A stretch of DNA of 64,000 nt, from assembly GCA_038496445.1 (NCBI GenBank), contig JALMLS010000381.1:1-64000 (forward strand), in the 5' to 3' direction. The notes beneath the pieces are model-generated. The model saw only the letters and a program-made list of their open reading frames with translations. It did not search any database and had not been told where the DNA came from. The DNA comes from Trichosphaerium sp. ATCC 40318 (Eukaryota > Discosea > Flabellinia > Trichosidae). Positions 11,126 to 22,701 of this stretch are shown here, in pieces (within the stretch, counting starts at the first letter, position 1; each line of letters begins with the position of its first letter). Made by a program: the position numbers and the translations under genes.

Positions 11126-12509
11126 AACTTGTCTGTTAGTTTGGAGAATGAGTTATTCAAATATTACCAAAAAAATGGACCGCCCACGTTGGAAGTTTCC
11201 AAAAAGTTTCACAGATTCGCGAATCTTGGGTTTTGTGTTTTTCTAAAAGATAAATCTGCAATCACACCTACATTTACAAACACAACAATCTTTTTTTGTT
11301 ACTATTTTAGCGTCATAATTTTTTAGCGTGAAATAATTCACATTACTCAGGAGTTGATTCTAAAAAGAGTAAAAAATTCACACTGGTCTTTCTTGAATAA
11401 ACGAACTTTGTATTGTTGTGTTTGATCATTTACGAAGCGTTACTATGGATGCCAACCAGAACTTCCGTTGGATATCTTTTTATCATAACGGTGACAGACT
11501 ATGGTTGTATTTTTGTACCACTTAGAGATGGCAGAAATACATGGTTTGAACCAATTCAGGTCCAAAAAAACCGGTTCATAAACGGTCCAAATAGTCCGCT
11601 GTCAAGGAAGTTTGGAAAATGAGAAATTAGCTGAAAAGGAATTTTTGTGTTTCCCTTGATTTTTATCAGTCAAAACGGTACTCTGTCACAAAATCTCAGA
11701 GCTGCCTACTCACTGTGTGAATGCACATAAGGTGGCTGTAGAAAATACTCCATCCCACCTGTTCAAAAACGTTCAGAATCATCTCAAATTGAACCTCGTG
11801 AGCTGTTAGCGATGTGTTTCTATTCTTCCTGAAAATACCAAGAGATGTTTGGTTCGAAAACTGTAGTGTACTGGAATTTTACATTGCGTTCGAAAGTCTT
11901 ATTGGTGTGCGTTTCTATTACGAGCAGTTATTTTTAACAATTCACTGAAATACAAGTCTTGAACTAACATATTTCCTCAAATGTCCATCAATATTTTTGA
12001 CTGAAATACAGAGCAATCTCGAATTCTGGGTCCCTTAGCAGAGCTCTACCGCCACTAAAGAATATAGGAAACACTACAAGAGCTCTTAATTCCTTGATCT
12101 ACCAATTGTTGAGGCAAACTTCAATCACACGATAATTGTTAGCTGCAGCTACCAAACTCAATGGTAATTCCCAGGCGCTACCAATCTCATTTATAATCTG
12201 CTCGAGCTTGTATAGGATCTGCATTCATCTGATTTGATAGAAGCTGAACATAGAAGACGAGTACACTTAGAGATCGGGCAAGCTGGTGATTTTTTTCGAT
12301 GCATTAATCTTGTAATTATTATTATGAATAAAGTGGGCTACGGCGCTGGCCTCTTGTTTGAAAAAAAACATAGAAGACGTAGCAAACAGTCTCTTGCGCT
12401 AGCAGCTTTTTTTGTTCGCCACCAAAGCTGCTGTAGTCATCACATGTCAACACCAAATTAGGAAGCGTACTTTAAATTCTAACTAGTTGTTTATTAAACA
12501 TTACATTTT
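11126..12509. other. 1.4-kb spacer between family members 1 and 2
   Basis: AT-rich, with only short unsupported open frames on either strand. A 3' end for member 2 must lie near 12490-12509. No recognised domain, repeat or RNA. Confidence 0.45.
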
Positions 12510-13471
12510 TCAGTATTCGCTAGCAAGCACACTATTTTGCATTTGCTGTTGGTTCAATAGCCATATTTTTCTTTCGCTTTTTAATAGCTCGTTTTCTTCT
12601 TGAACATCGCTAAACATAACCAATAAATCCAAGTACATTTGCTGCCAATCACACTCTTGTTGTCCAAGAGTGCTAGTTACAAAATGACATCGGTTGTTTG
12701 TACCATGGGTATAGGAAGAGTCGATTGCCATTGGGTCTGGTGAGTTACCTTTGGAAGGATTGGAAGGTTGTTCAACGCACTGAATGTTGGGTTGATACTG
12801 ATCTTTGACGACATACTCGCCTTTGTACTAAGGATTAGAAGATTCAAAAGTACAGCTTATTGGCACGTACCAGTAAAACAGTTGTAAAAGTATCCATTCT
12901 GGGGTGTTACAAGTTCCAGTATTGTATGTTCTTGTGGAAAAACATCACCGCATGCTTGTATATTTTTAAACCCTAAGAGTTGATAAGTCAAGCTTAGATT
13001 TGCCTTAAAATGTTAAGTACCGTTTATTTGCGCTTGTCTTACAAGTGACAGAGCACTTACTTCATAGTTTGAATTCATATCAGGAACTTTAGGATGAAAC
13101 ACAACCAGTTCACACAACTCCTCGCCGCTACAAAGAACCCACTTGAAAACCACGCGCTGACCCTTTACAATGAATTAATGGTTTGTTTAAGGGTTCATTA
13201 GTAAACACGTGCCGGACAAGTGGACTTGATACAATATTTGTACATGTTATTAGTTATTGCCTTGGGATTCGCATATTTATGGAAAATTTCATCGTAGGTC
13301 TGTTTATTGATGTAAATAATCCAGCCCTTTTGGGGTTTACCGTATTTAAACACAGCCTATGACTGTTAGCGTAGGAGAATAGAGGAACCATACAGCACAT
13401 TGTTTAGCAAGGTGTCTATAACGCTTTGCTGCAGTTAAAATTATCTTGAAGAGAGTTTGTGTCCTACTCAT
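12510..13471 (-). CDS. Unrecognised regulator-like family, member 2
   Basis: Start ATG at 13471 (MSRTQTL). Exon 1 ends KRYRHLAKQCA. An intron of about 37 nt follows, then KYGKPQKGWIIYINKQTYDEI and NNMYKYCIKS, then GQRVVFKWVLCSGEEL and VVFHPKVPDM. The next exon gives YQLLGFKNI, aligned with SLGFQTV of member 1. The last exon (12510 to about 12740) has DPMAIDSSY and a leucine/glutamate-rich segment (MFSDVQEENELLKSERKIWL) that could form a coiled coil or zipper, absent from member 1. Shared exon order with members 1 and 3 shows these are duplicated genes and not chance frames. Function unknown; nuclear regulator is a guess. Confidence 0.6.
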
Positions 13472-16400
13472 GCGTTGTTTGTTGGAAAGTGAAAAACAAA
13501 AAAATAGTCTAAAAGTGGTTTGGTTCACATTTTACTTCGGAGGCTAAACAATTTTTGAACAATACCAAATCTTGGTGGCCACAACAACTTTTTATAGTTC
13601 TATGCGAAGCCACATCAAGTAAGGATGGTATTTTTTGTACAAGCAAATTTTTCTTGAACAGAAGCCTAAATTCTTTGTAAAAAACTCCCACAATGAAAAA
13701 ACCAAACAACTGGCTGAAGTGACTCTATTTGTGTTATGGTAACTGTAAAAAACTAAACGGAGCTTTGTAGTAGCGTTGTATTGATATTGTGAGCTAACCA
13801 TTCTAAAAACAGAGGGAAAAAAAAAGTACTTTTTGTTAGCTAACATTCCGTTACCTTGGTTAAAAACTCATCGCTAGTTTCTTCCACAAGTTCACTGTCA
13901 TCGCACTTAGAATGGCAGCAAAATTGTCCCTGGGCTTGTTCACGTGATGAGCACGTTATGAGCATACATGTAGATTTCTCGATGAAACATACCCAGTAAT
14001 TTCTTACACTACTTTTGTAACGCTAGTCACGTGCACATATTATTATGTAAACTGGAATCTATGCGTTTGAAAATGCAGCAGAACCTTCAATAACAAGCCG
14101 GCAGTATTTTGAAAAAAAAGCTGTTATGAGTGTACATTTTTTTGATAGCAAAAAACGCATGTATACAACTCAACGTAATCAAATTAAGCAAGATAACTGA
14201 AATTTATACAAACACATCAGTTTAAACCGGAACCTATCCGAATAATAACATCATTGTACATGGCAAGATATTCGTGGGTTGAGTGTATCTATGACTTTTT
14301 AATCACGGGATTAAAATAAAATCCGGTGTTTACCTCAACTTTGCGGAGTTTCTGGGAGAGCGTCTGCTTTAGTAGGTCACTGAAAGGCGTCTAACCAAGC
14401 CGAATTGCCTAGCATAGTTATTTCCGTTGTATTATGTGCACTAACGTGATGATCATGTATAACAGCGGGAAGCAGTTAAGCAATAAATACACTTCCAATG
14501 GTCGCATGGATTGATGTTTGTATTCCGAATCTATCCAGGTAAATTCTTTGTATATAAAGTCACTTGTCAGTAGTGCCCTACACGTACCCTGGGTACAATG
14601 GAATTTATAAGCGGTTTATATATATTGTAGGTCACGTGATAAAATAAAAAGAAAAAAAACCTAAAAAATTAATCACACCTTCACGCCTTCAGTTCACCCA
14701 CTTTTAGCTCAACCAACGCTCTTATTTGTTGCTAAGATTTTTGCCAGATCTGTTTAGCCAGCGTATTTTTTATGAGTTTCAAAAAATATTCCGTTTACCG
14801 AGCCTCAAAATAAACTTTTGCGGTATATGTCATGCAAAGAGTCGTACCGTACTAAACACGTGTTGTAAACTATTGTGTACACAGTGCGGTCTTGTCTTCA
14901 GTTGGAAAAACTTGCTAGCCGCGTAACGCTTCTACGTCCTTCCAAGTAATGAGACGAACTAAGGTTAATGTAAATAAAGCGAGTTGTTCAAGTGCATGTA
15001 CAATCTAAAGTTGAAAACTAAAAACTTTTCATATTTTATCATTCGTACAACATGCAACTCCTCAATTATCGAACTTATCCTTGTCACGATATGACAAATA
15101 TTGAGATATTCCTTTTGGACGCCTTTCCTTGCCTGGATTATGTTTAGTATTAAGACAAGGAACCGACAGTACAAGACATTTAAGACTAGCAAGTCTCAAA
15201 AAAAAAAAAGAAAATCGACCACTTCAGCGTGTAAACACTAAAACATGCTTTTGAGCATTCTATGTACGTAAAACAGGCGTCAGTGTTCGTATTGTTTAAG
15301 TGTTGTAGTTGATAAAGGCCCAAACCGCTGCGAAGAGTGTTGCTGAAGGTATATAGACTTTCTAGATAATCTGCGCTAAAATATACTCATACAACACTCT
15401 TCAACACTAAAAACTTCCATCTAGATGAAAAATCAGTGTAAACACGTGCCCTTGGAACGTTAAAACGTGCTAGAGCACAAATTAAAAAAAAACATCTAAC
15501 ACCCCTAAAAGTTATGCACGCCAAGAACCAACGCCACGTAATCGATTGAGGTATGTTTGACGTACCCAAAATCAAAACTATCTTACTAACGGCCTTGTGT
15601 AGCTGTTATTGCTGTTGAAACTATGCTCAAAAATAAATAGCGATTCTGTTCTTGAAGGGCGTGGTTTCTTTTTGGCCGAGGACTTAAGTTAACTTCACAG
15701 CGGTGATAAGAGTTTGAAAAGTTATATCCATAAGCAGAGTACATAGGGAGTTGTCCAGAGATTTGTAATCTGAATTTACACTATCATTGCTTTCATAAGT
15801 TTTGAGAGTTTTTTAAGCTCATTATCGTCTCTAGTGAACTGGAAGGAGCCCTGCCCTAACCCCAATAGTTGTTCCAAGTACTAAAATAACCAAAAAACGA
15901 TGACTTTTAATTCGACGCTGTCACAAAAGGAATATTAAGTACGGGAAATTGCAAACAAAATTAAACATACAGAACCCATACCAGACAAATATAGTCAATA
16001 TGGATGCCTCTAAAGCCTCCCCGGTTTGTTGAATCTGTAAAATGTATCATTACAGATTGCACTACATAGTTTGCTTTCCAGCGAACCATCCCAGAAGTTA
16101 CAAACTCTATGTCCAGAGAATATTGTTCAAATTAATCCAGAGGTGCCTTGGTTGGTAGGCATCCGTAGCTGTAATGACTAATTTATGTTTTAAAGGAGTA
16201 TTCGTTCATGCTGATTTTAAGATAAGAACGTGACTAGTTTTTTAGCAAAGAAAATGCTCAACTCAAGTTGTTCTGAAATAAATAAATTCGCCTTGCTTTC
16301 AAGTTCACGAAACTTCAACATTTAACACACAGAAATAGTGAGATACTCCTTGTGGCAAGCAGATTTGGTCTTGGATAGTGTAGTAGCAAGGCTTGTTTAG

Positions 16401-16692
16401 TAGGTTTTTGTAAAGCGATCACCTACTTTATAGCCTCTAGAAGAAAACTAAGATAAGCAAAAAAATTACCAACACATTTAAAATCTCAATAGCAGTAAAA
16501 AAAAAAGAACAAACAAAGATTAATCACAAAGAATGTCTGTGTACTACTTCAGTCTTTGGTACTATTAGTCAGCACTTTAAATAAGACGTTCCAACAAAGA
16601 GAACAACTAGTGGTACATATGGAAACCCCAGCCATACCAGTGAACATGACACTCATCACATCAAAAAAAACTAAACAACAACAAAATACGCA
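13472..16692. other. Gene-poor region with fragmentary coding signals
   Basis: About 3.2 kb without a confident gene. On the minus strand, 13550-14420 contains short plausible exons: one around 14340-14420 (DLLKQTLSQKLRKVE before a GTAAAC donor), one at 13855-13950 with CCHSKCDDSELVEE before a GTAACG donor, and one near 13515-13610 with Cys/His residues. I could not join them in frame. On the plus strand 14800-14926 encodes CGICHAKS...CC...CTQCG, a possible zinc site. 15100-15640 is a non-coding duplicate of 18195-18690. The rest shows nothing I can name. Confidence 0.35.
15100..15640 (+). repeat. Diverged duplicate block A, copy 1
   Basis: Aligns in order with 18195-18690, with anchors CCTTCCTTGCCTGGATT, a TAAACACTAAA-type segment, ACACGTGCCCTT with AACGTTAAAA, and CTTGTG.AGCTGTTAT.GC..TTGAAAC. 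A third, partial copy spans 26815-27075. The conserved pieces are separated by diverged sequence. Stops occur in all frames I checked, so it looks non-coding or long dead. Confidence 0.6.
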
Positions 16693-17123
16693 ATGCATCG
16701 CCTCTTGCTCCTTCTGTTGGTATTATGCTCCTTTACAGCATCGATCTCTGCACTTGTGCAGTTCCAAAGAGGAGGGATTAACATTGCGCTATGGAAGCTC
16801 CTATTAGCACTGTGAGAATGCAAACTATAGCTTTTAGCACCTCAGTGTCGCCATCACAGTACTGGTTTCAAGTATCTCGCCCAGGAGGAACAGCTTACAG
16901 AAATTATCAAACACGGAGGTGCCTTGAATTAGACATCAACTTAACAAATCCTAATCTTTACGTTGGAACTTCTGCATGCACTTTCTCTAACAAGCAATTG
17001 TTCAATCTTGGTAGTGATAAAAAGCTAAGGGCTGTTGCTGGTGGATGTATAACCAGCGGAGGCGCTGGTGGTCGTGTTCAAGGAACTGGTTGTAACAACG
17101 CTCCTCAGTGGTTTCTCGTATAA
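16693..17123 (+). CDS. Small secreted ricin-B-type lectin
   Basis: The ATG at 16693 opens a leucine-rich signal peptide (MHRLLLLLLVLCSF). The C-terminal part, from about 16840, is one beta-trefoil ricin-B-type domain: RRCLELDINL, CTFSNKQLFNLGSDKKLRAV, GCITSGGAGGRVQGTGC and a final QWF. The QLF/QWF-type repeats and paired Cys mark the carbohydrate-binding fold. The two parts are in different frames. Removing a 26-nt GT-AG segment (16812-16837) joins them exactly. There is no enzymatic toxin chain, so this is a lectin only. Probable role: secreted glycan binding. The GH2 enzyme at 22.7-27 kb carries a related lectin domain. If the tiny intron is not real, this is a frameshifted pseudogene. Confidence 0.7.
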
Positions 17124-17834
17124 AAACCTTTTCACTCAAATAAATGATGCTATTCATTTCACCAAGCCTTAGTTTTTAGCCAAGTTCCTAGAGTACGATC
17201 ATGTTGATAATAAGTTGATTTACGTTCGATTTCATCGTTGTGAAATATGTGTGACTTTTTTGGTCCGATTTTTTATGTGTCACGTGACTAGAAAAAGTTG
17301 ACAAAAAATTGCATGTTGAAACTATGAAAACGCCTATGTCCTTGTTAGCTGAACGTCTTGACACAACAATATCAAACGCGTTAATATTGAAGAAATTTGA
17401 TTGCAGATTGCACGTTAACATATTTCTGATATTCCTGTAATTACTGCGTTGACATTGAATGATTTTTTTTTATTCCGGTTTCAATGAACAGCTGCAGATA
17501 GAAAAGTTTTTGCCACGTGCCAACATGAAGAAAGGCCAGACGCTCTTTAATATCTTTGTCATGCTTTGGAAGTTCTAAAAAATAACAAGAAAGTGATTTG
17601 TAATCAGGATACAAAACGGAAAACTTGCCCACATGACCTTCTCTTGGTTCAGGAAGCCAATAAATATGAATTTATACCAAAATATGAGTGTACAGGCAGT
17701 CTCGAGTTCAGTTGAACCTAAAATGGACGCATCTGTACGAGGGTGGTTCCACTTTGGAAGTAGGTAGGCAGTGTTGGTCAAAAACACGTGAAAAATACTT
17801 CAAAATGTAACGCACTAACTCCGTGTCCTTGTTT

Positions 17835-17960
17835 AACTGTTTAGAAAGCCACGTGTACCAACGGGTTTTTTGTAGGTTAAAGACCACCAGTTACCAAAAA
17901 TAAGCAACTGTGCGGTAAATCTCACTACAAACAGTCGTAACATAGCTAGCACAAGATACT
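17835..17960 (+). repeat. Diverged duplicate block B, copy 1
   Basis: Matches 20855-20965. Shared pieces are CACGTGTACCAACGGGTTTTTT (here) against CACGTGCACCAACGGGTTTTTTT, and CTACAAACAGTCGTA...AGCACAAG against CTGCAAACAGTTGTA...AACACAAG. Confidence 0.6.
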
Positions 17961-18194
17961 GTGTGTAGAGTATTGTGCACATACTACTCCGTTTGCAGCG
18001 CACAAGTAGGAGAAAACTGCTTCGGTTAGTTTTATCAGATAGATAAAGCGGTGTAGCTCCTTTTAATGTTTCTTTATGTGTACGACTACTGAAGGTGAAC
18101 TAGCGAAAATTCATAATGTTAGTTGGGTTTTTTTACCTCAACTTCATCTGATGAGCTTGCGTATAACATAACGTTCCAAGATACAACTCCTAGA

Positions 18195-18690
18195 TAGAAA
18201 CATTGAGATAGTCTATATTTTTATGCCTTCCTTGCCTGGATTCATGTCAATACGAACTAACCACGAGCAACAAGGTAGTGTTTGGTCCAAACAAAACAAA
18301 AAATTATCAAAAAAAAAACGACATTGTAAAACACTAAACGTACTTGTGGCATTCTACATACAGCGCCAACGCCATCGTTTGTTTTTGAAGCCTACAAACT
18401 GCGTTGTAGGCAAACAAGCTTGTATACTCTAAAAACTTTCGTTAGTGTAAAAAATGGAGTTACACGTGCCCTTAAAACGTTAAAAACGTGTCAGCAAACT
18501 AAACCAAAAAAAACGACATTATCACAACATTTTGTGTTCACCCAACGCTGAGCGAACACCGGTAAAGCATTAAACAGCTGATACGCTATGTTTAACGTAC
18601 CGAAATAAAAACTGTCTTCTAACGACCTTGTGCAGCTGTTATAGCGCTTGAAACTTTGCACAAAAGCACTACACATTTATGCAGGGCTTC
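18195..18690 (+). repeat. Diverged duplicate block A, copy 2
   Basis: Second copy of the block at 15100-15640, lying just downstream (on the minus strand) of family member 3. It has the same anchors in the same order. An antisense frame of about 60 codons across it is not conserved in the other copies. Confidence 0.6.
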
Positions 18691-18843
18691 TGTTATGAAA
18701 CAGGAGGTTGGCTGGGCTGTGTTTTTGGAGACTTAACTTCAAAACGTTTGGTAAAAAAAAATACACTATTTATTGTACAATGATTGATACCTTATGTAAA
18801 TGATGGCGCTTAAACAAGTCAACTTCTCTCTAGTAGTAAATAT

Positions 18844-20217
18844 TTACAGCGTTCCAGTAAGCGTCGTACGTGTGTTCCTTTTCTTCCATTTGCAAGGGGT
18901 CGCCACCAGCTTCTTGCCCTGTGCTGAATCAGAATTGTACTGCTCTTTTTCCGTACCTTGAGGGTTATCGATTACCATTGGTTCAGTAGGCTCACAAGCA
19001 AGGGATTGTGGTTCGTCAACGAACAAGGAGTTGGACTTGTCCACAAATGAATTGGGCGGCGCGGTGTTTTGGATCATAGCATCAGGATTGATACACTTGC
19101 TAACGTTATTTTGGTGAGTTGGTGAATCGTTACCAATCTTTACTTCTTTATCTGTCGAGACTTTAAGAAACTCTACATAGAAAATATGAGTAAGAAATAC
19201 TTTTGAAAAAAGGATTTAGTACTCCGTATGTAGCATTCCTTTACTTTTTTATAGTGATGTGGCTCTAATTTTAGACTCATGTCAGGTGCGTTAGTGTTGA
19301 AAATAACAAATTCAAACAGTTCTCGGCCACCAGCTGTAATTTTTTTGTAGCATCTTCTTTTTTTCTACAAAAAAAAAAATTAAAACTAGTTTTTCCAAGT
19401 TTGTTGTTGTTAAACACTCACAGCAATGCTACTTCTTATGCCGTACTTGTATAAGTTGTTTGTGAAGGATTTTGACGATGTATAAAGTCGTTGAAGGGTA
19501 CGAAAGTCTGACACAGCTATGTAGAACAACCACGCTTTAACGACTTTTATACTACCTCCATCTCTAAAAAGAGCCTATACACATTGTTAGTTGTTTCAAA
19601 AAACAAAGCGAAACAAGTAAATGAAGTTAAAAAAAAACCCGGAAAAGCAAAAAAGCAAAAAAAGCAAACCATCACGCACAAAACACTTCTTTGACAACTG
19701 AGGGTTCTTTTGAGCAAGTTTTAAAACTTTTTGTATCAGAGGTTTATTATTTCTTTCTTTGCTGTGACTCATGCTTTGTTTGGTAAAAATAAAACACACT
19801 TAAGTGTGTTTAAGTCAAACACCAACGATATTTTTCAAAAAACTTACCATTTCTGAGTGGTGAAAGCTGGTTTTGTAGTTATTTTGCAAGTGTTGTGAGT
19901 TATTATCGCCTGCTTTCAGGAAGTAAATCTATAGATTGAAAAGTCAAAGTTAGGGTTCAAAACAACATCAAAAAGTTTTTCAATGATGGAATGTGACAAA
20001 CACGTTCTAGTGGGTTAGTCAAAAAAACCCGGTACACACCGGAGTTTTAAAGAAATGTGAAGCTGGTTTTGTGTTGAATAAAGGGAGTGAAAAACATGGC
20101 GTCAAACAGCCTATTTGAGACTGAAAAGAGTTTGAAAAGGGGTTTTTTTTTCGGTTTCACAAAAAAAACGTTAACTGTTTTTCAAACCACACTTACCTGA
20201 GCACCGGATTGACTCAT
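18844..20217 (-). CDS. Unrecognised regulator-like family, member 3
   Basis: A possible start is ATG 20217 (MSQSGAQ, then GTAAGT). It is followed by exons giving a Ser/Phe/Pro-containing lead and KAGDNNSQHLQNNYKTSFHH. An internal ATG at 19772 could also serve. Core blocks match members 1 and 2: LIQKVLKLAQKNPQLSKKCF, then VVKAWLFYIAVSDFRTLQRL with NNLYKYG, then KKITAGGREL with EFVIFNTNAPDMS. The last exon (18844-19170) is hydrophilic with EPMVIDNPQ, aligned with DPMAIDSSY and PTPMDTTY in the other members, and ends in a basic stretch (CKWKKRNTRTT). The lead exons to core junction is not fully resolved. This is the most diverged member. Confidence 0.55.
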
Positions 20218-22701
20218 ATTTGCTGCTTACTCCTTTCTGATGTGTACCTCTGCTGAAACATTTCGTAACAACTGCTTTTACTACAAAATTTTTCCGTTTG
20301 GCTCAGGCGAGGCACAGCAAGTCACATTACATCTGGGTTAGTAAACAGAAGAAAAGATTGATACTGTGCTATATTTTTAGCTTAGCACCTATCAAAATAT
20401 CAGATGCGACAATAACGATAACAGTACCTTTTGGAACATACCATAAATTACATTGCTAACAATAAGATTTACTGTTGGCGTTGTTCACTCCACAAATGTC
20501 AACCATTTTGGCCTTTACATACATATACATCATTGAATGTTGTACCACACACATTCTGAGCTACTGCTCGATGAAAAGCGATAAAAAAAGCCAAAAACTT
20601 TTACCTATCCGTGTATCCTTTTGTCAATTGTTCATGAGCCTAATATGAATTTAGACAAACACCGAAACAGTTTAGAAAACAAAAAGCAAACAACAAAATA
20701 AACGAAAAAAAAAACCGCTCCAACAAGGAATCTTCTTGGAAAGCATTTTGAAGCTCTAAGTTCCAGTTCATTTCTGAAACAAATAAAAAATCCTTCTACA
20801 CCTCTTTTTGTACAATCAATGATCCCCTATGGAAGATAGTACTAAGGAGACCTTGTTTAGGGCCTTTTTAAAAGACACGTGCACCAACGGGTTTTTTTGT
20901 CGTTTCATTTGAAAAATCAATAAATAATTGCTGCAAACAGTTGTACAGTTACTAACACAAGGTTTACCTTGTAGTAACGCAGTTGGAAAAAGCCATGTTG
21001 AAGCCTGTCATTGTTTTAGTATGCAATTAAAAGGGACAGCTTTATACATATTCTTGAGGTGTAAACCTGTTTTTGAATTTGGTTATAAAGTGAGTAGAGA
21101 TTATTGCTTGTTTGTGATAAAGATGGTATTCATCCCGCTAGTAGGGCGGGTATGGCCAAATTACTTTCTGACAATACGGTTTTTTCTAGCGAAGAAAGAA
21201 AATAAAAAAGCTATGTTCTGCCACGGTAAACTCAAAACATAGAAAGTTGTGAGCAAAGAAAAAGTGACATTACAATTTTGCAGTGGTAGCTTTTTGTGCA
21301 CAACACGGGAAAAAATCACGAAGTATTTAATAGTATTCTCCAAACAAAAGGATGTTTAGTAAGAATTTTCAGCCTACTGGCATCATACTTTTTTCTATGA
21401 ACTTGGTGAAACAAGAATCGCAAACAATAGCTGGAGGTTACCAGTGTTTTCCTATCTTTTTGGTAATCTCGGTGGTAATTTACTCCGATGATAGGCTCTC
21501 GCAATGCACATTCCAGTTGGCTTTTTGTAAAATGAAAACAAACGTACTATTTTGTACTCCAAACACATGGAAAGGTTTTTTTTAGAGGCGTAATCTACGT
21601 GATTACTAAACAGTTAAGAAAATCACGTTTGTCCTACTTGAAACAATTGCTCACGAAAACAAAGTTCTCCACCACGTAAAACGCCAAGTTGTAATACTAT
21701 AGCCATGCACAGAGCGTAAAGCACTGGTCGTGTATTCTTACCGCAAAACTTTCTCAAACCCTCATCATACTTCAAATTGAAGAGCTCCAGTGGGTCCTAG
21801 ATTACAAAACATAAAGTTAGCCTCCGCTGTATTTGTTACTAACTTTGAATTAAAAAAAAGAACAAAAAAAGATTTGTGGTTTCGGAAACGTAGGGATCCA
21901 TCACGTGATTAAAACGTGACAACTACGCCGCTAATACAAACGCATGGAAAAAGCTCACAGTTCTATATAATATGTTTTACTATGGCTTAAAAGAACCTAA
22001 ACATGTAAAACAATTACCAGGAGGTTTTTAATACAGTTTTGTATAACCAGGCTTTTAATGAGTTTTGACACATGGATTTTTTTTTGTGCCAAAACACAGA
22101 AGAATTTTCAAGCGAAAAAAAAGATCGAAACGGCTTATACACACCAGTCTTGAGGATGTAGATGGCATGGTTTGTCATTTTTCCAAAAAAGCACGCACGT
22201 ATCGTTGGTTGTGAACAAGCCACTTTTTTACCATCGCTGATAGTACGAGCCATAATAATGAATATATATGTCGACGCAGCAGAATAAGAACATTCCGGCG
22301 GTTTTTTTTTGTGCGTGAAGAAAAACAAGCGTAGTAAATAAAAACTAATCTTCATACGCACTAATTTGTACTCAAAAATAGTTGGAAAGGGTTTTTAGAA
22401 GGTATAAAAAAACCGTTACAATTTTTTTCAATACTAGCGTACTCTCACTCCAAAACCGCTCACGTTCGCGGTTATACGTTGATGTATACGTAACAATTAC
22501 GGCTATACCAAAGCCTGCTGTTTGTAATATGGCGACGCACATAACGAATGTTGAGAAAGAAGATAGCGTCTGGCATATTTTTACACTTTAACCCTATCAA
22601 AAAAATTGTTACACGTGACAATAACATAACAGTACCTAGATAACAGCTGTATATCACCATCTCACCATAAATTAAAACTGGCACAATAGTAAGGGTATAC
22701 T
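20218..22701. other. Gene-poor spacer before the GH2 gene
   Basis: Contains block B copy 2 (20855-20965). A minus-strand segment at 21640-21800 is stop-free and reads PLELFNLKYDEGLRKFCG then LRGGELCF, faintly like the GG.EL blocks of the three-copy family. It may be a decayed fourth member, but I could not extend it. A plus-strand 104-codon frame (20928-21242) overlaps the repeat and is not convincing. Otherwise AT-rich with no features. Confidence 0.35.
20855..20965 (+). repeat. Diverged duplicate block B, copy 2
   Basis: Partner of 17835-17960. Similarity fades after about 20965. Confidence 0.55.

Larger units (their letters stand above)
17124..18843. other. Gene-poor spacer with duplicate blocks
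   Basis: Includes block B copy 1 (17835-17960) and block A copy 2 (18195-18690). A minus-strand frame at 17441-17632 is free of stops for about 60 codons but has no homology that I can recognise, and I do not call it. The rest is AT-rich. Confidence 0.4.

Noticed and set aside
16693-17123. Ricin-like toxin
   Set aside because: Only the carbohydrate-binding trefoil is present; there is no N-glycosidase chain.
20928-21242. A 104-codon plus-strand frame starting inside repeat block B
   Set aside because: Not conserved in the other copy of the block, no motifs, no splice partner evidence.
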